Source: Staphylococcus equorum
GTDB lineage: Bacteria > Bacillota > Bacilli > Staphylococcales > Staphylococcaceae
DNA: 64,000 nt
Assembly: GCF_029531845.1 (NCBI RefSeq)
Contig: NZ_JAMBPV010000007.1
Location: 1-64,000 of the forward strand
Reading direction: 5' to 3'
The first letter of the stretch is position 1, and every line of letters begins with the position of its first letter. This document shows, piece by piece, positions 1 through 8,186 of this stretch. The notes under the pieces were generated by a model. That model saw nothing but the letters and a program-made list of their open reading frames with translations, was not told the origin of the DNA and did no database searches. The position numbers and the translations under genes are program-made.

Positions 1-33
1 TGTATATTGTGATTGCGTCATTTTAAAACTCAT
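1..33 (-). CDS. ureC: Urease subunit alpha, 5' end only (partial)
   Basis: Only the first 11 codons are in the window ([11 protein letters not shown]); the gene runs off the left edge. The start ATG overlaps the ureB stop in an ATGA junction, the usual translational coupling in this operon. The alpha subunit carries the di-nickel active site that hydrolyses urea to ammonia and carbamate, but none of those residues are visible here. The identification rests on position after ureA and ureB and on the resemblance of the start to staphylococcal UreC. Confidence 0.85.
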   Translation of the reverse strand, partial: MSFKMTQSQYT

Positions 34-428
34 GCTTTATACCCACTTTCTTTATTAGCATTTTCGTTTTCTTTGTTAACTTCATCTGTAGATAAATCTT
101 CATCTCTATAGACACGAGATTCATCAATTGGGCCATTCACAGCGCCATGAAAACCATAAATTTTTCGTTTGCCAGAATATTCAATGAGTTGAACTTCTTT
201 CTCATCACCCGGTTCAAAACGAACGGCTGCGCCAGCAGGAATATCCAGTCGTTTACCATAGGCTTTTTCATGGTCAAAGTCTAGCGCTGGATTCGCTTCG
301 AAAAAGTGATAATGTGAACCAACTTGTATTGGTCGATCCCCAGTGTTTTTCACATTAAGTAGTGTGGATTTATGACCTTTATTTACTTCTATTTCTGTAC
401 GTTTAACTATAATTTCGCCAGGTTTCAT
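30..428 (-). CDS. ureB: Urease subunit beta
   Basis: A 132-residue beta subunit, close to the family length (S. aureus about 136). The start [16 protein letters not shown] and the block [16 protein letters not shown] are nearly identical to known UreB proteins. The subunit is a structural part of the cytoplasmic (UreABC)3 enzyme. It lies 15 bases after ureA and overlaps ureC by 4 bases, so the three are cotranscribed. An AGGAGG-like site sits about 8 bases before the ATG. The acidic, Asn-rich C-terminus is variable in staphylococci. Confidence 0.97.
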   Translation of the reverse strand: MKPGEIIVKRTEIEVNKGHKSTLLNVKNTGDRPIQVGSHYHFFEANPALDFDHEKAYGKRLDIPAGAAVRFEPGDEKEVQLIEYSGKRKIYGFHGAVNGPIDESRVYRDEDLSTDEVNKENENANKESGYKA

Positions 429-443
429 AATATAAATCCTCCT

Positions 444-746
444 TTATACGATTGGGTGATGGACGGTAATCAATTTAGTTCCGTCAGGGAATGTCGCTTC
501 AATTTCCATTTCTGTTAGCATGTCGGCAACGCCTTCCATTACATCATCTTCACTTAATATTTGTTTCCCGTAACTCATCAGTTCTGCTACGGTTTTCCCA
601 TCTCTAGCACCTTCAAGTAGTTCAAAACTAATTATAGCTACTGCTTCTGGATAATTTAATTTTAAACCGCGTTGTTGTCGTCTACGTGCTAAATCTGCAG
701 CTACGACTAACATCAACTTATCTTGTTCACGTTGTGTAAAATGCAC
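444..746 (-). CDS. ureA: Urease subunit gamma
   Basis: A 100-residue gamma subunit beginning [11 protein letters not shown] and ending [18 protein letters not shown], both hallmarks of UreA. The reading frame extends to a GTG at 755, but the Shine-Dalgarno AAAGG would then be almost touching the start. The GTG at 746 gives about 10 bases of spacing and the usual 100-residue length. It is the first gene of the urease operon and diverges from the urea transporter at 962, so the roughly 215-base gap should hold both promoters. Confidence 0.95.
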   Translation of the reverse strand: MHFTQREQDKLMLVVAADLARRRQQRGLKLNYPEAVAIISFELLEGARDGKTVAELMSYGKQILSEDDVMEGVADMLTEMEIEATFPDGTKLITVHHPIV

Positions 747-961
747 GAGCTTCACTACCTTTCAATTATTTATATAGTGTACGTTAATTATGTCCGCTAT
801 ATAATGATATGCCGATTAGTATTCAACTACAAGAATAACCCCTTGTAAGCGTGAAAAAATAAAAATATTAATTTTATTACGGACGATATTTATCTCTTTA
901 AATTTAGTGGATATTAATATATTATTATTTAAGTCAAAGTATATAGAAATCAGGTGACCAT
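747..961. promoter_or_regulatory. Divergent promoter region, urease operon / urea transporter
   Basis: AT-rich gap between two divergent transcripts. It contains an imperfect inverted repeat TATATAG...CTATATA (about 769-801) and a half-match to a CcpA cre site (TTGTAAGCG, about 843-851) whose second half is not conserved. No operator is assigned with confidence. Confidence 0.4.
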
Positions 962-1867
962 GTGGACGCTATTCGGATAATATTGAAGAATATTGCGCAA
1001 GTATTATTACTGAACAATTCGTGGACGGGATTGTTTGTTTTAGCGGGTATTTTTGTAGGTAATTGGAAAGTGGGGCTAATGGCTTTAAGTGCAAGTGTCA
1101 TTTCGTTATTGATCGCAAAACGCACGAATTATTCAGAAGAGGAAATTAATACGGGATTGGCCGGTTTCAATCCCGTACTTACTGCGATTGCATTAACATT
1201 ATTTTTAGTGCCAGAATGGTATAGTGTGGTTATTGTATTATTGGCGATTATTATAACAATGCCTATTGGTTCGGCATTTAGAGAGTTTTTCAAACCATTT
1301 GGTGTGCCAATGTTAACAATGCCATATGTATTCGTAAGTTGGGTTGTATTGCTCATGTCATTCCAATTTAAATTTGTGAACGCAGATGTTAATATTTTGC
1401 CAAATACAGTTCGAGAAATTAAGTTTTCTGGTCATAGTGTCGACTTTATAAGTGCATTTTTAACGGGGTTCAGTGAAATCTTTTTACTTAAAAATATGAT
1501 TGCAGGTATATTAATTCTTATTGGTATTTTTATTGCTTCTAGAAAAGCTGGTACATTTGCAATTATTGCAAATATTATAGGTTTTGCAGCAGTAACAGTA
1601 CTTGGTGGCAATCACGACCAAATTAATGATGGTTTGTTTGGTTATAATGTCATACTTACAGTGTTAGCTTTAGGTATAGCGTTTAGTACTAGGATTCCAC
1701 GTTATATAAGTATTGTGTTAGGTATTCTGCTAACTGTCGTATTACATGCAGGCATGACTACGTTATTAACGCCATTTGGCTTGCCGGTATTTACATTGCC
1801 ATTTATTATTGCTACGTGGATTATGTTATTCGCTGGTAATCAAATGAAAGAACAACAAATAGAGTGA
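962..1867 (+). CDS. Urea transporter (UT family)
   Basis: A 301-residue, very hydrophobic protein with the two-fold internal repeat of UT-type urea channels. The FNPVLTAIALTLFL segment near residue 68 has a counterpart (GYNVILTVLALGIAF) near residue 226, and PFGVPMLTMPYVFVSW is matched by PFGLPVFTLPFIIATW. Each half is expected to supply about five membrane helices lining a urea pore. The start is GTG with AGGTGA just upstream. It is divergent from ureABC and upstream of the nickel importer, so it very likely supplies substrate to urease. Confidence 0.9.
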   Translation: MDAIRIILKNIAQVLLLNNSWTGLFVLAGIFVGNWKVGLMALSASVISLLIAKRTNYSEEEINTGLAGFNPVLTAIALTLFLVPEWYSVVIVLLAIIITMPIGSAFREFFKPFGVPMLTMPYVFVSWVVLLMSFQFKFVNADVNILPNTVREIKFSGHSVDFISAFLTGFSEIFLLKNMIAGILILIGIFIASRKAGTFAIIANIIGFAAVTVLGGNHDQINDGLFGYNVILTVLALGIAFSTRIPRYISIVLGILLTVVLHAGMTTLLTPFGLPVFTLPFIIATWIMLFAGNQMKEQQIE

Positions 1868-1986
1868 TATAACATTAAAATTTAAAGCAATATGGTTGAA
1901 AGTGTAGTTAACTCTATTGTTATAATTTTTAAAATATAAATTTCTAATTGATTTTAAGAGTGATTTTTTAGAAAGAAGGAATATAA

Positions 1987-3465
1987 ATGAAAAAATTAGT
2001 TGTATTGTTTGCAACTGCAGCAATTACTTTAGCAGGTTGTAGTGGATCTGGAACTCAATCTAAAGGAAACACTTTGGACATTGAGTTACCTCTAAAAACA
2101 ACTTCAATCGCCCCTTATGAAACAGACGTACCAGTGAAAATTGGTGCAGCAGAATCTTTGTTTAAAGCATCCGCAGAAGGAAAAGTTCAAAAATTATTAG
2201 TTGAATCATATAATCAAAAATCACCAACCCAACTAGATTTAAAATTAAAAGATGATATTAAATTCCAAAATGGTAAAAAGGTGACTGGTAAAGCAGTGAA
2301 ATCTAGTTTGGAAGAAAGTATTGAGAAAAGTGACTTGGTAAAAGGATCGCTTCCTATCAAGGACATTAAAGTAGACGGACAAAATGTTACGATTACGACA
2401 AAAGAAGCATATCCTGAATTAGTTTCAGAGCTTGCTAGTCCATTTTCAGCAATCTATGATACTGAAGCAGAGGGCGATGTAAATAAAACCCCTGTTGGTA
2501 CTGGGCCGTATCAAATTAAAGACTATAAGCAATCTCAAAAAATTAAGTTAGATCAGAATAAGGACTACTGGCAAGGTAAACCGAAACTAGATCATATTAA
2601 TGTTACTTATCAAGAGGATGGTAACGCACGTACGAGTGATTTAGAATCAGGTAAAGCAGATGTCATTACAGATGTACCTGTTGAAAAAGTAAAAACGCTA
2701 AAAGAGAGTAATGAAACAAAAGTATCAAATGTTTCAGGATTTAGAACAGGATTACTCTTATATAATCATACAAGCGATAAAATGACGCAACCTGTACGAG
2801 AAGCACTCGATAAAGTAATAGATCGTGAAAGCATTGCTAAAAATGTGTCTAAAGGCCATGCAGAACCAGCAACGGGTCCTTTCAATACAAAATTGGATTT
2901 CATAGAGAATCAACAAGTACAAAAACAAGATATAGATAAAGCGAAAAAAATAATGGAAAAAGAAGGCTATACAAAAGAACACCCATTACAATTAACAGTT
3001 TCAACGTATAATGGGCGTCCAGAGCTTCCGAAGATTGCACAAGTCATTCAATCAGATGCTAAAAAGGCAAATATTGATATTAAATTACGTAATGTGGATG
3101 ATATCCAAGGTTACCTAAAAGATCAAAGTCAGTGGGACGCATCACTTTATAGCTTTGGTACGATTCCAAGAGGAGACACAGGTTATTTCTTTAACCAAGC
3201 GTATAAACCACAAGGTGCGATTAATGCGGGTAATTATGATAATGACAAAGTCACTGGGCTAATAAATCAATTTAATAAAACAGTAGATACAAATGAACGT
3301 GATCGTTTAACGAACGAAATTATTGATATAACTAGCAATGATTTAGCAAATAGCTATATTTCATATAATGATAATATCGTCGGTATGAGTAAAGATGTAG
3401 AAAACTTAAAAGCAACACCTGAAGGCGTCTACCTTATCGATTATAAAGTAGATAAAAAACAATGA
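1987..3465 (+). CDS. nikA: Nickel ABC transporter substrate-binding lipoprotein
   Basis: A 492-residue SBP_bac_5-type binding protein. It has a lipoprotein signal (MKKLVVLFATAAITLAGC, lipobox LAGC, Cys18), then a long extracellular domain with the family's TPVGTGPYQI and NKDYWQGKPKLDHI blocks. The gene begins a run of five overlapping genes and sits beside urease. This matches the staphylococcal Nik system that supplies nickel to urease, rather than a peptide (Opp) system. Specificity is inferred from neighbours and overall resemblance; the related Cnt/Opp1 metallophore transporters are the main alternative. Confidence 0.85.
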   Translation: MKKLVVLFATAAITLAGCSGSGTQSKGNTLDIELPLKTTSIAPYETDVPVKIGAAESLFKASAEGKVQKLLVESYNQKSPTQLDLKLKDDIKFQNGKKVTGKAVKSSLEESIEKSDLVKGSLPIKDIKVDGQNVTITTKEAYPELVSELASPFSAIYDTEAEGDVNKTPVGTGPYQIKDYKQSQKIKLDQNKDYWQGKPKLDHINVTYQEDGNARTSDLESGKADVITDVPVEKVKTLKESNETKVSNVSGFRTGLLLYNHTSDKMTQPVREALDKVIDRESIAKNVSKGHAEPATGPFNTKLDFIENQQVQKQDIDKAKKIMEKEGYTKEHPLQLTVSTYNGRPELPKIAQVIQSDAKKANIDIKLRNVDDIQGYLKDQSQWDASLYSFGTIPRGDTGYFFNQAYKPQGAINAGNYDNDKVTGLINQFNKTVDTNERDRLTNEIIDITSNDLANSYISYNDNIVGMSKDVENLKATPEGVYLIDYKVDKKQ

Positions 3466-4439
3466 TATTAAAAAATATACTTTCTAGAATTGGACAAATG
3501 ATCATTGTATTGTTTGTCCTTTCTACTATCACTTTTATATTAATGAAGCTTACGCCAGGAGACCCAGTCGATAAAATTTTACATTTAGATGTGGCTAACG
3601 TTTCAAGTGAACAAATTGAAACGACTAAACAAAAATTAGGTTTAGATCAACCCGTAGTCATCCAATATGTTCAATGGTTAGGTCAAATTGTGCAATTGAA
3701 CTTTGGTACGAGTTATCAAACGGGGGAACCTGTAATCAATGAATTGATTTATTATACGCCACCTACGGCATTTATTGCTGTTCTGACTATCATTATCGTT
3801 TTTATTGTAGCAGTACCATTAGGTATTATCGCAGCGAAATACTATCATACTTGGATTGATACATTGATACGTATCATTACATCTTTTACTGTGAGTATAC
3901 CTTCCTTCTTTTTAGGAACATTGTTAATTTATGTATTTGCTCAAAAACTCAACTTACTTCCATCATCTGGATTAGATTCGCTATCAGGGTACGTCTTACC
4001 TGTGATAGCACTTAGTATAGGGATGAGCGCCTATTATGTCAGATTAATGCGTTCTAATTTAGTAGAATTGTACCAATCTAAAGAAGTAGAAGCGGCACGA
4101 CTCAGAGGGATGTCTGAACGTTATATTTTATGGAAAGATTTGTTTAAACCTGCTATTATACCAGTCGTTACAGTCTTGGGTATGTCTATAGGGAGTCTTA
4201 TCGGAGGCACGGTTGTTATTGAAAACTTATTTAGCATACCAGGTATTGGTCATTTCCTTGTTGATAGTATTAGAGCAAGGGACTATCCTGTCGTGCAAGG
4301 GGCAGTCCTTATGATTGGTTTCCTTGTAGTTCTAGCTAACACAATCAGTGACTTACTGTTATTATGGCTAGATCCAAAACGTCGCTACAACAAAAAGCGT
4401 AAAAAGACTAAAGTAGAGCGTCAGGATGGTGAGATGTAA
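3462..4439 (+). CDS. nikB: Nickel ABC transporter permease
   Basis: A 325-residue inner-membrane permease of the DppB/OppB type, with an N-terminal helix, [11 protein letters not shown] near residue 30, about six membrane spans, and the cytoplasmic [22 protein letters not shown] loop that docks the ATPase (EAA motif). It overlaps nikA by four bases (ATGA) and nikC by one (TAATG), so all are translated together. A charged, Lys/Arg-rich tail follows the last helix. Confidence 0.9.
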   Translation: MILKNILSRIGQMIIVLFVLSTITFILMKLTPGDPVDKILHLDVANVSSEQIETTKQKLGLDQPVVIQYVQWLGQIVQLNFGTSYQTGEPVINELIYYTPPTAFIAVLTIIIVFIVAVPLGIIAAKYYHTWIDTLIRIITSFTVSIPSFFLGTLLIYVFAQKLNLLPSSGLDSLSGYVLPVIALSIGMSAYYVRLMRSNLVELYQSKEVEAARLRGMSERYILWKDLFKPAIIPVVTVLGMSIGSLIGGTVVIENLFSIPGIGHFLVDSIRARDYPVVQGAVLMIGFLVVLANTISDLLLLWLDPKRRYNKKRKKTKVERQDGEM

Positions 4440-5260
4440 TGAAACATATTGATAAATACAATCTCATTTTCTATGTTTTTGCCCTCTATCTCATCGTAAT
4501 TATAATAGCGCAATTTTTTGTTTCAACTCATAGTGCGTTAGAAGTACATTTAGGTAATGCTTTGGAAATGCCAAGTTTGACCCATTGGTTAGGGACAGAT
4601 GACTATGGTAGAGATCTATTGTCGAGAGTTATCGTTGGGGCAAGATACACTTTACTTATCAGTTTGATTACATTACTCGTTACGGTAATTATCGGTGTCC
4701 CACTTGGACTGTTAGCAGGCTACAAAAAGGGCATCGTCGATACAGTGATTATGCGTTTAATTGACATTGGACTAAGTATTCCAGAATTTGTATTGATGAT
4801 TGCATTCGCCAGCTTTTTTAAACCGAGTATTTGGAATTTAGTCATCGCGATTACAATAATTAAATGGATGACATATACAAGGCTTACGCGTTCTGTAGTA
4901 AGTAGTGAAATGATGAAGCCGTATATACAAATGGCTAAGTTATTCAATGTGCCAACGCGTACAATTATTTGGAAGCATTTTTTACCACAAGTTACACCAT
5001 CTATTATTGTGCTGATGACTGTGGATTTCGGTAAAATAATTCTTTATATTTCATCATTATCCTTTTTAGGACTAGGTGCGCAACCACCTTCACCTGAATG
5101 GGGAGCAATGCTTAATGCTGGACGTGACTATATCAGTTCTTATCCATTACTATTAATTGTTCCAGCAACTTTAATTACACTAACAATTTTATTATTTAAT
5201 TTGGCTGGTGATGCGTTACGAGACAAATTATTAAAAGGGAAGCGTGATTTGGATGACTAA
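4439..5260 (+). CDS. nikC: Nickel ABC transporter permease
   Basis: A 273-residue DppC/OppC-type permease, partner of nikB. It has the [22 protein letters not shown] block typical of this subunit and an EAA-like loop ([20 protein letters not shown]). [17 protein letters not shown] follows, a near-invariant signature of NikC/DppC. It is predicted to form the membrane channel with nikB. Confidence 0.9.
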   Translation: MKHIDKYNLIFYVFALYLIVIIIAQFFVSTHSALEVHLGNALEMPSLTHWLGTDDYGRDLLSRVIVGARYTLLISLITLLVTVIIGVPLGLLAGYKKGIVDTVIMRLIDIGLSIPEFVLMIAFASFFKPSIWNLVIAITIIKWMTYTRLTRSVVSSEMMKPYIQMAKLFNVPTRTIIWKHFLPQVTPSIIVLMTVDFGKIILYISSLSFLGLGAQPPSPEWGAMLNAGRDYISSYPLLLIVPATLITLTILLFNLAGDALRDKLLKGKRDLDD

Positions 5261-6032
5261 TATACTCGAGATATCTAATCTATCAATCAAAGATAATTCA
5301 GGAACTGAACTCATCCACAATATCAATCTAGGGCTAAAGCAAAGTAAAGTGAATGTCCTAGTTGGTGAAAGTGGTTCAGGGAAAAGTTTAACTGCCAAAG
5401 CACTCGTTCAACGTGTACCACGCGCATTAGATATGGAATTCGATGCGTTATATTACAAAAATCAAAATGTCGGAGATGTGCGTACCTTATTGGGCAAAGA
5501 TATAGGCTTTATTTCACAAGACTATACACATAGTTTTAATGATCATACAAAATTAGGCAAGCAACTTATGGCTATTTATAGAATGCACTATAAAGTTAAG
5601 AAAGCGGTGGCAAAGCAATTTGTCATCAAAGCATTACAATGGGTAGATTTAGTACCTGACCAAGTCATGGAACGCTACTGCTTTAGTTTATCCGGAGGAC
5701 AACTTGCTAGGGTACAAATTGCGAGCGTATTGATGTTAAATCCAGAAGTTATTATCGCTGATGAACCAACCTCATCATTAGATGCGATAACGGGTTATAA
5801 TGTAATGAACTTAATAAAACATTTAGCGGAAGTGCATCAAGTGACGTTATTAATAATCACACATAATTTATCCCATGTTTTAGATTTTAGTGACTGGATT
5901 AATGTGATACGTCATGGAGAAATGATAGAGTCTAATCATGTTAAAGCATTTAAAAATCACAATATAAAACCTTATAGCCTGGAATTATTTGATTCCCGTA
6001 GCCAGCTAAGAAGGGAGAATGTTTATGATTGA
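5253..6032 (+). CDS. nikD: Nickel ABC transporter ATP-binding protein
   Basis: An ATPase subunit of 259 residues. Walker A is GESGSGKS, the signature is [13 protein letters not shown], and Walker B is [12 protein letters not shown] followed by the switch histidine in ITHNLSH. An in-frame GTG exists at 5244, but AAAAGGGAAG at 5233-5242 lies about 10 bases before the ATG at 5253, so I take that start ([11 protein letters not shown]). It overlaps the nikC stop by 8 bases. It energises uptake together with nikE. Confidence 0.9.
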   Translation: MTNILEISNLSIKDNSGTELIHNINLGLKQSKVNVLVGESGSGKSLTAKALVQRVPRALDMEFDALYYKNQNVGDVRTLLGKDIGFISQDYTHSFNDHTKLGKQLMAIYRMHYKVKKAVAKQFVIKALQWVDLVPDQVMERYCFSLSGGQLARVQIASVLMLNPEVIIADEPTSSLDAITGYNVMNLIKHLAEVHQVTLLIITHNLSHVLDFSDWINVIRHGEMIESNHVKAFKNHNIKPYSLELFDSRSQLRRENVYD

Positions 6033-6714
6033 AGTAAAAGGAATAAACTTTAAATACGATCAAGAGATTATTTTAACTAATATTAACCTGACTATAAAAG
6101 AGGATGAAATTATTGGGATCGTAGGTGAAAGTGGTTCAGGGAAGACGACTTTAGCACATCTCATGCTAGGTTTACTTCAACCGACTCAAGGACAAATTAT
6201 CACACATGGATTAACATTATTACCTATATTTCAGCATGCGTATGATAGTTTTAATCCGAAATTTAATATGGAGAAATCTTTAGCAGAGCCAATAAAATAT
6301 TATAAAGGCACGGTTACGAGTGATGTGCATCGAAGAATGAAATCATTGATGACATTTATGGAATTAGATTCTAAGTTGTTGGATAGATTGCCTGATGAAT
6401 TAAGCGGTGGACAATTACAACGATTTAACACAATCCGCACACTGATGTTGGAACCAGATATGCTCTTATGTGACGAAATTACTGCTAGCTTAGATGTTAT
6501 TGCAGAGCAAAAAATGATAGAAGTGCTAAAAGATTATCATCACAGAACACAAAAAGGCATGTTGATGATTTCGCATGATATTGCCTTTTTAAATCATTTG
6601 GTTGAAAGAGTCATTGTAATGAAAAATGGTGGGATTGTAGATGATTTTAATATAGATGATTTATTTAGTGATCAACGACATGAATATACAAAACAGTTAC
6701 TTTCTATATATTAA
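6025..6714 (+). CDS. nikE: Nickel ABC transporter ATP-binding protein
   Basis: The second ATPase, 229 residues. Walker A is GESGSGKT, signature LSGGQLQRFNT, Walker B MLLCDEITASLD (Ile where Pro is usual in DEPT) and ISHDIAFL. An upstream ATG at 6019 lies inside the ribosome binding site; GGGAG at 6013-6017 is 7 bases from the ATG at 6025. It overlaps nikD by 8 bases. It is the last gene of the operon, and its stop codon lies in the loop of the terminator hairpin. Confidence 0.9.
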   Translation: MIEVKGINFKYDQEIILTNINLTIKEDEIIGIVGESGSGKTTLAHLMLGLLQPTQGQIITHGLTLLPIFQHAYDSFNPKFNMEKSLAEPIKYYKGTVTSDVHRRMKSLMTFMELDSKLLDRLPDELSGGQLQRFNTIRTLMLEPDMLLCDEITASLDVIAEQKMIEVLKDYHHRTQKGMLMISHDIAFLNHLVERVIVMKNGGIVDDFNIDDLFSDQRHEYTKQLLSIY

Positions 6715-6735
6715 GAAAGTAACTGTTTGTTTATA
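6692..6735 (+). terminator. Terminator of the nik operon
   Basis: A perfect 13-bp stem (AACAGTTACTTTC at 6692-6704 with GAAAGTAACTGTT at 6715-6727) followed by TGTTT. The 5' arm is coding and the nikE stop codon is in the loop. Confidence 0.85.
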
Positions 6736-6784
6736 TAGCATTTACAATCATTTAGAATTTCAAATAGTAATTCTTTATATATTA

Positions 6785-6812
6785 TTGTGTTTAATACAAC
6801 TTCCTGTATAAT
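6785..6812 (+). promoter_or_regulatory. Putative fhuD2 promoter
   Basis: -35-like TTGTGT at 6785-6790 and a consensus -10 TATAAT at 6807-6812, separated by 16 bases, 34 bases before the fhuD2 start. No convincing Fur box is seen, although iron control would be expected for this gene. Confidence 0.5.
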
Positions 6813-6845
6813 TTAAAATACGATAAAAAAAGGGGACATAAAACA

Positions 6846-7763
6846 ATGAAGAAACTATTATTACCTTTGTTAGTGTTGGTACTTGTACTTGCAGCGTGTA
6901 GCAATGGCTCAGAAGACAAGTCGTCTAAAAAAGATAGCGAAAAAACAACTTACAAACAAGACTCAGGAGATAAAGTGAAAATACCTAAAAATCCTAAGCG
7001 TATTGTCGTTTTAGGTGCAACATATGCAGGTGGTTTAAAACAACTTGATGCGAATATTGTAGGAGTTGCGAATATCGTTGATGACAGTAAAGTATTAAAA
7101 GAAAAATTTAAAGATGTTGAGAAGGTAGATGCTGAAAATGTAGAAAGTGTCGCAAAACTCAAACCAGATTTAATCATTACTTATAATACAGATAAAAACT
7201 TGAAAAAAATGAAAAAAATAGCGCCAACTGTCGCTTTTGATTATGCAAAACACGACTATAAAGAACAACACTTAGAGTTAGGGGAAATTGTTGGCAAAGA
7301 AGATAAAGCTCAAAAATGGGTTGAAGACTGGGAGCAAAAAACAAAAGATGATGGTAAAGAAATCAAAGATGCCATTGGAGCAGATACAACAGTGTCTATC
7401 CTCAAAGACTTTGATAAAAAAATCTATGCACTAGGTAAGACATATGGTCATGGTAGTGAGATTTTATACGATTCATTTGGGTTGAAAATGCCGGAGACAG
7501 TAGAAAAAGCAACAAAGAAAAATGATTTAGCAGATATCTCAGAAGAAGAGCTTCCTGAAATGGCTGGCGATTATGTTGTGACGCCTGTAGCAAAAGGCTC
7601 TGACTTATCATTTGAAAATAAGGAAATTTGGAAAAATACTGAAGCGGTACAAAACAATCACACATTTAAAGTAGACGAAGGTATTTATTGGTTGAATGAT
7701 CCATATTCATTAGAATATGAACGTAAAGATCTAAAAGAGAAATTATTAAATAGCAATTCATAA
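6846..7763 (+). CDS. fhuD2: Ferric hydroxamate siderophore-binding lipoprotein
   Basis: A 305-residue class III (helical-backbone) binding protein. The lipobox VLAAC gives a lipidated Cys near residue 18. It matches S. aureus FhuD2 throughout as recalled: IPKNPKRIVVLGATYAGGLK, the GEIVGKEDKAQKW segment and the GIYWLNDPYSLEYERKDLKEKL end. FhuD2 captures hydroxamate siderophores at the cell surface and hands them to the FhuBG permease, which is not nearby. The gene stands alone between two terminators. The S. aureus ligand-site motif WGRGGE appears here as YGHGSE, so ligand preference may differ. Confidence 0.88.
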   Translation: MKKLLLPLLVLVLVLAACSNGSEDKSSKKDSEKTTYKQDSGDKVKIPKNPKRIVVLGATYAGGLKQLDANIVGVANIVDDSKVLKEKFKDVEKVDAENVESVAKLKPDLIITYNTDKNLKKMKKIAPTVAFDYAKHDYKEQHLELGEIVGKEDKAQKWVEDWEQKTKDDGKEIKDAIGADTTVSILKDFDKKIYALGKTYGHGSEILYDSFGLKMPETVEKATKKNDLADISEEELPEMAGDYVVTPVAKGSDLSFENKEIWKNTEAVQNNHTFKVDEGIYWLNDPYSLEYERKDLKEKLLNSNS

Positions 7764-7772
7764 CGAGAAGAA

Positions 7773-7821
7773 CATACTGAAAGGACTTTTTATTTATAAA
7801 GCCTTTCAGTATGTTTTTTTG
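7773..7821 (+). terminator. Terminator of fhuD2
   Basis: Perfect 13-bp stem ACATACTGAAAGG (7773-7785) and CCTTTCAGTATGT (7803-7815), followed by a run of T. Confidence 0.9.
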
Positions 7822-7932
7822 TTTAAAAAGTAAGTTGCTGTCACTATATGATGAAGTTATTAAAAGTGTTTAATTGAAAAAATATAATCAAGATGTTACA
7901 GTAAATGCAATATTTTAAAGACAAGGAGGATT

Positions 7933-8045
7933 AAAATGACAGCTTCTATGAGACTTCGCTAGAATCTTTTTGAATCATAATCATAATAAATTCAAAAAGG
8001 TTTAGTTCACGCCACATTCTCATAGGGTGAAGTATGTCATTTTTT
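7933..8045 (+). promoter_or_regulatory. Leader/antileader attenuator hairpin
   Basis: AAAATGACA (7933-7941), CTTC (7943-7946) and TATGAGA (7947-7953), all in the leader, are complementary in order to TGTCATTTT (8035-8043), GAAG (8029-8032) and TCTCATA (8018-8024). The stem ends in a run of six T (8040-8045), so it can act as an intrinsic terminator. Nested inside is a 13-bp hairpin, AATCTTTTTGAAT (7963-7975) with ATTCAAAAAGGTT (7990-8002). A ribosome stalled on the leader would mask the 5' arm and let transcription continue. Confidence 0.75.
7936..7962 (+). CDS. Leader peptide MTASMRLR of the msr(A)-like gene
   Basis: An eight-codon reading frame (MTASMRLR, stop TAG) with a strong Shine-Dalgarno AAGGAGG at 7923-7929, six bases before the ATG. 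From memory it resembles the short leader reported upstream of msr(A). Its role would be ribosome stalling in the presence of a macrolide, which changes folding of the downstream RNA. The coding segment pairs with a distal sequence (8018-8043), as an attenuator requires. Confidence 0.8.
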   Translation: MTASMRLR

Positions 8046-8121
8046 CCTAATAAGAAGATAATGTATTAATAAATCACTATTACTGAAATATAGTAGATGT
8101 CATTAATATATTATGTGAATG

Positions 8122-8149
8122 AGATAGGAGAAACCTGTCTTATTTTTTT
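8122..8149 (+). terminator. Second intrinsic terminator in the msr(A)-like leader
   Basis: Stem AGATAGG (8122-8128) with CCTGTCT (8134-8140, one G-U pair), loop AGAAA, followed by TATTTTTTT. It lies before the coding start, so it can only serve to attenuate the downstream gene. Confidence 0.65.
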
Positions 8150-8154
8150 GCGTG

Positions 8155-8180
8155 CACTTCCTTTTATTAATAAGGAGTGT
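8155..8180 (+). promoter_or_regulatory. Stem sequestering the Shine-Dalgarno of the msr(A)-like gene
   Basis: CACTTCCTT (8155-8163) can pair with AAGGAGTG (8172-8179) with a single bulged T, covering the AAGGAG ribosome binding site used by the ATG at 8187. This suggests translational control in addition to transcription attenuation. Confidence 0.5.
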
Positions 8181-8186
8181 ATATCA

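Noticed and set aside
843..857. cre-like TTGTAAGCG before the urea transporter
   Set aside because: Only the first half fits the consensus; the second half lacks the conserved C and W positions.
8097..8186. N-terminal extension of the ABC-F protein
   Set aside because: It lies within the leader, crosses the second terminator and lacks a ribosome binding site; AAGGAG at 8172-8177 points to 8187.
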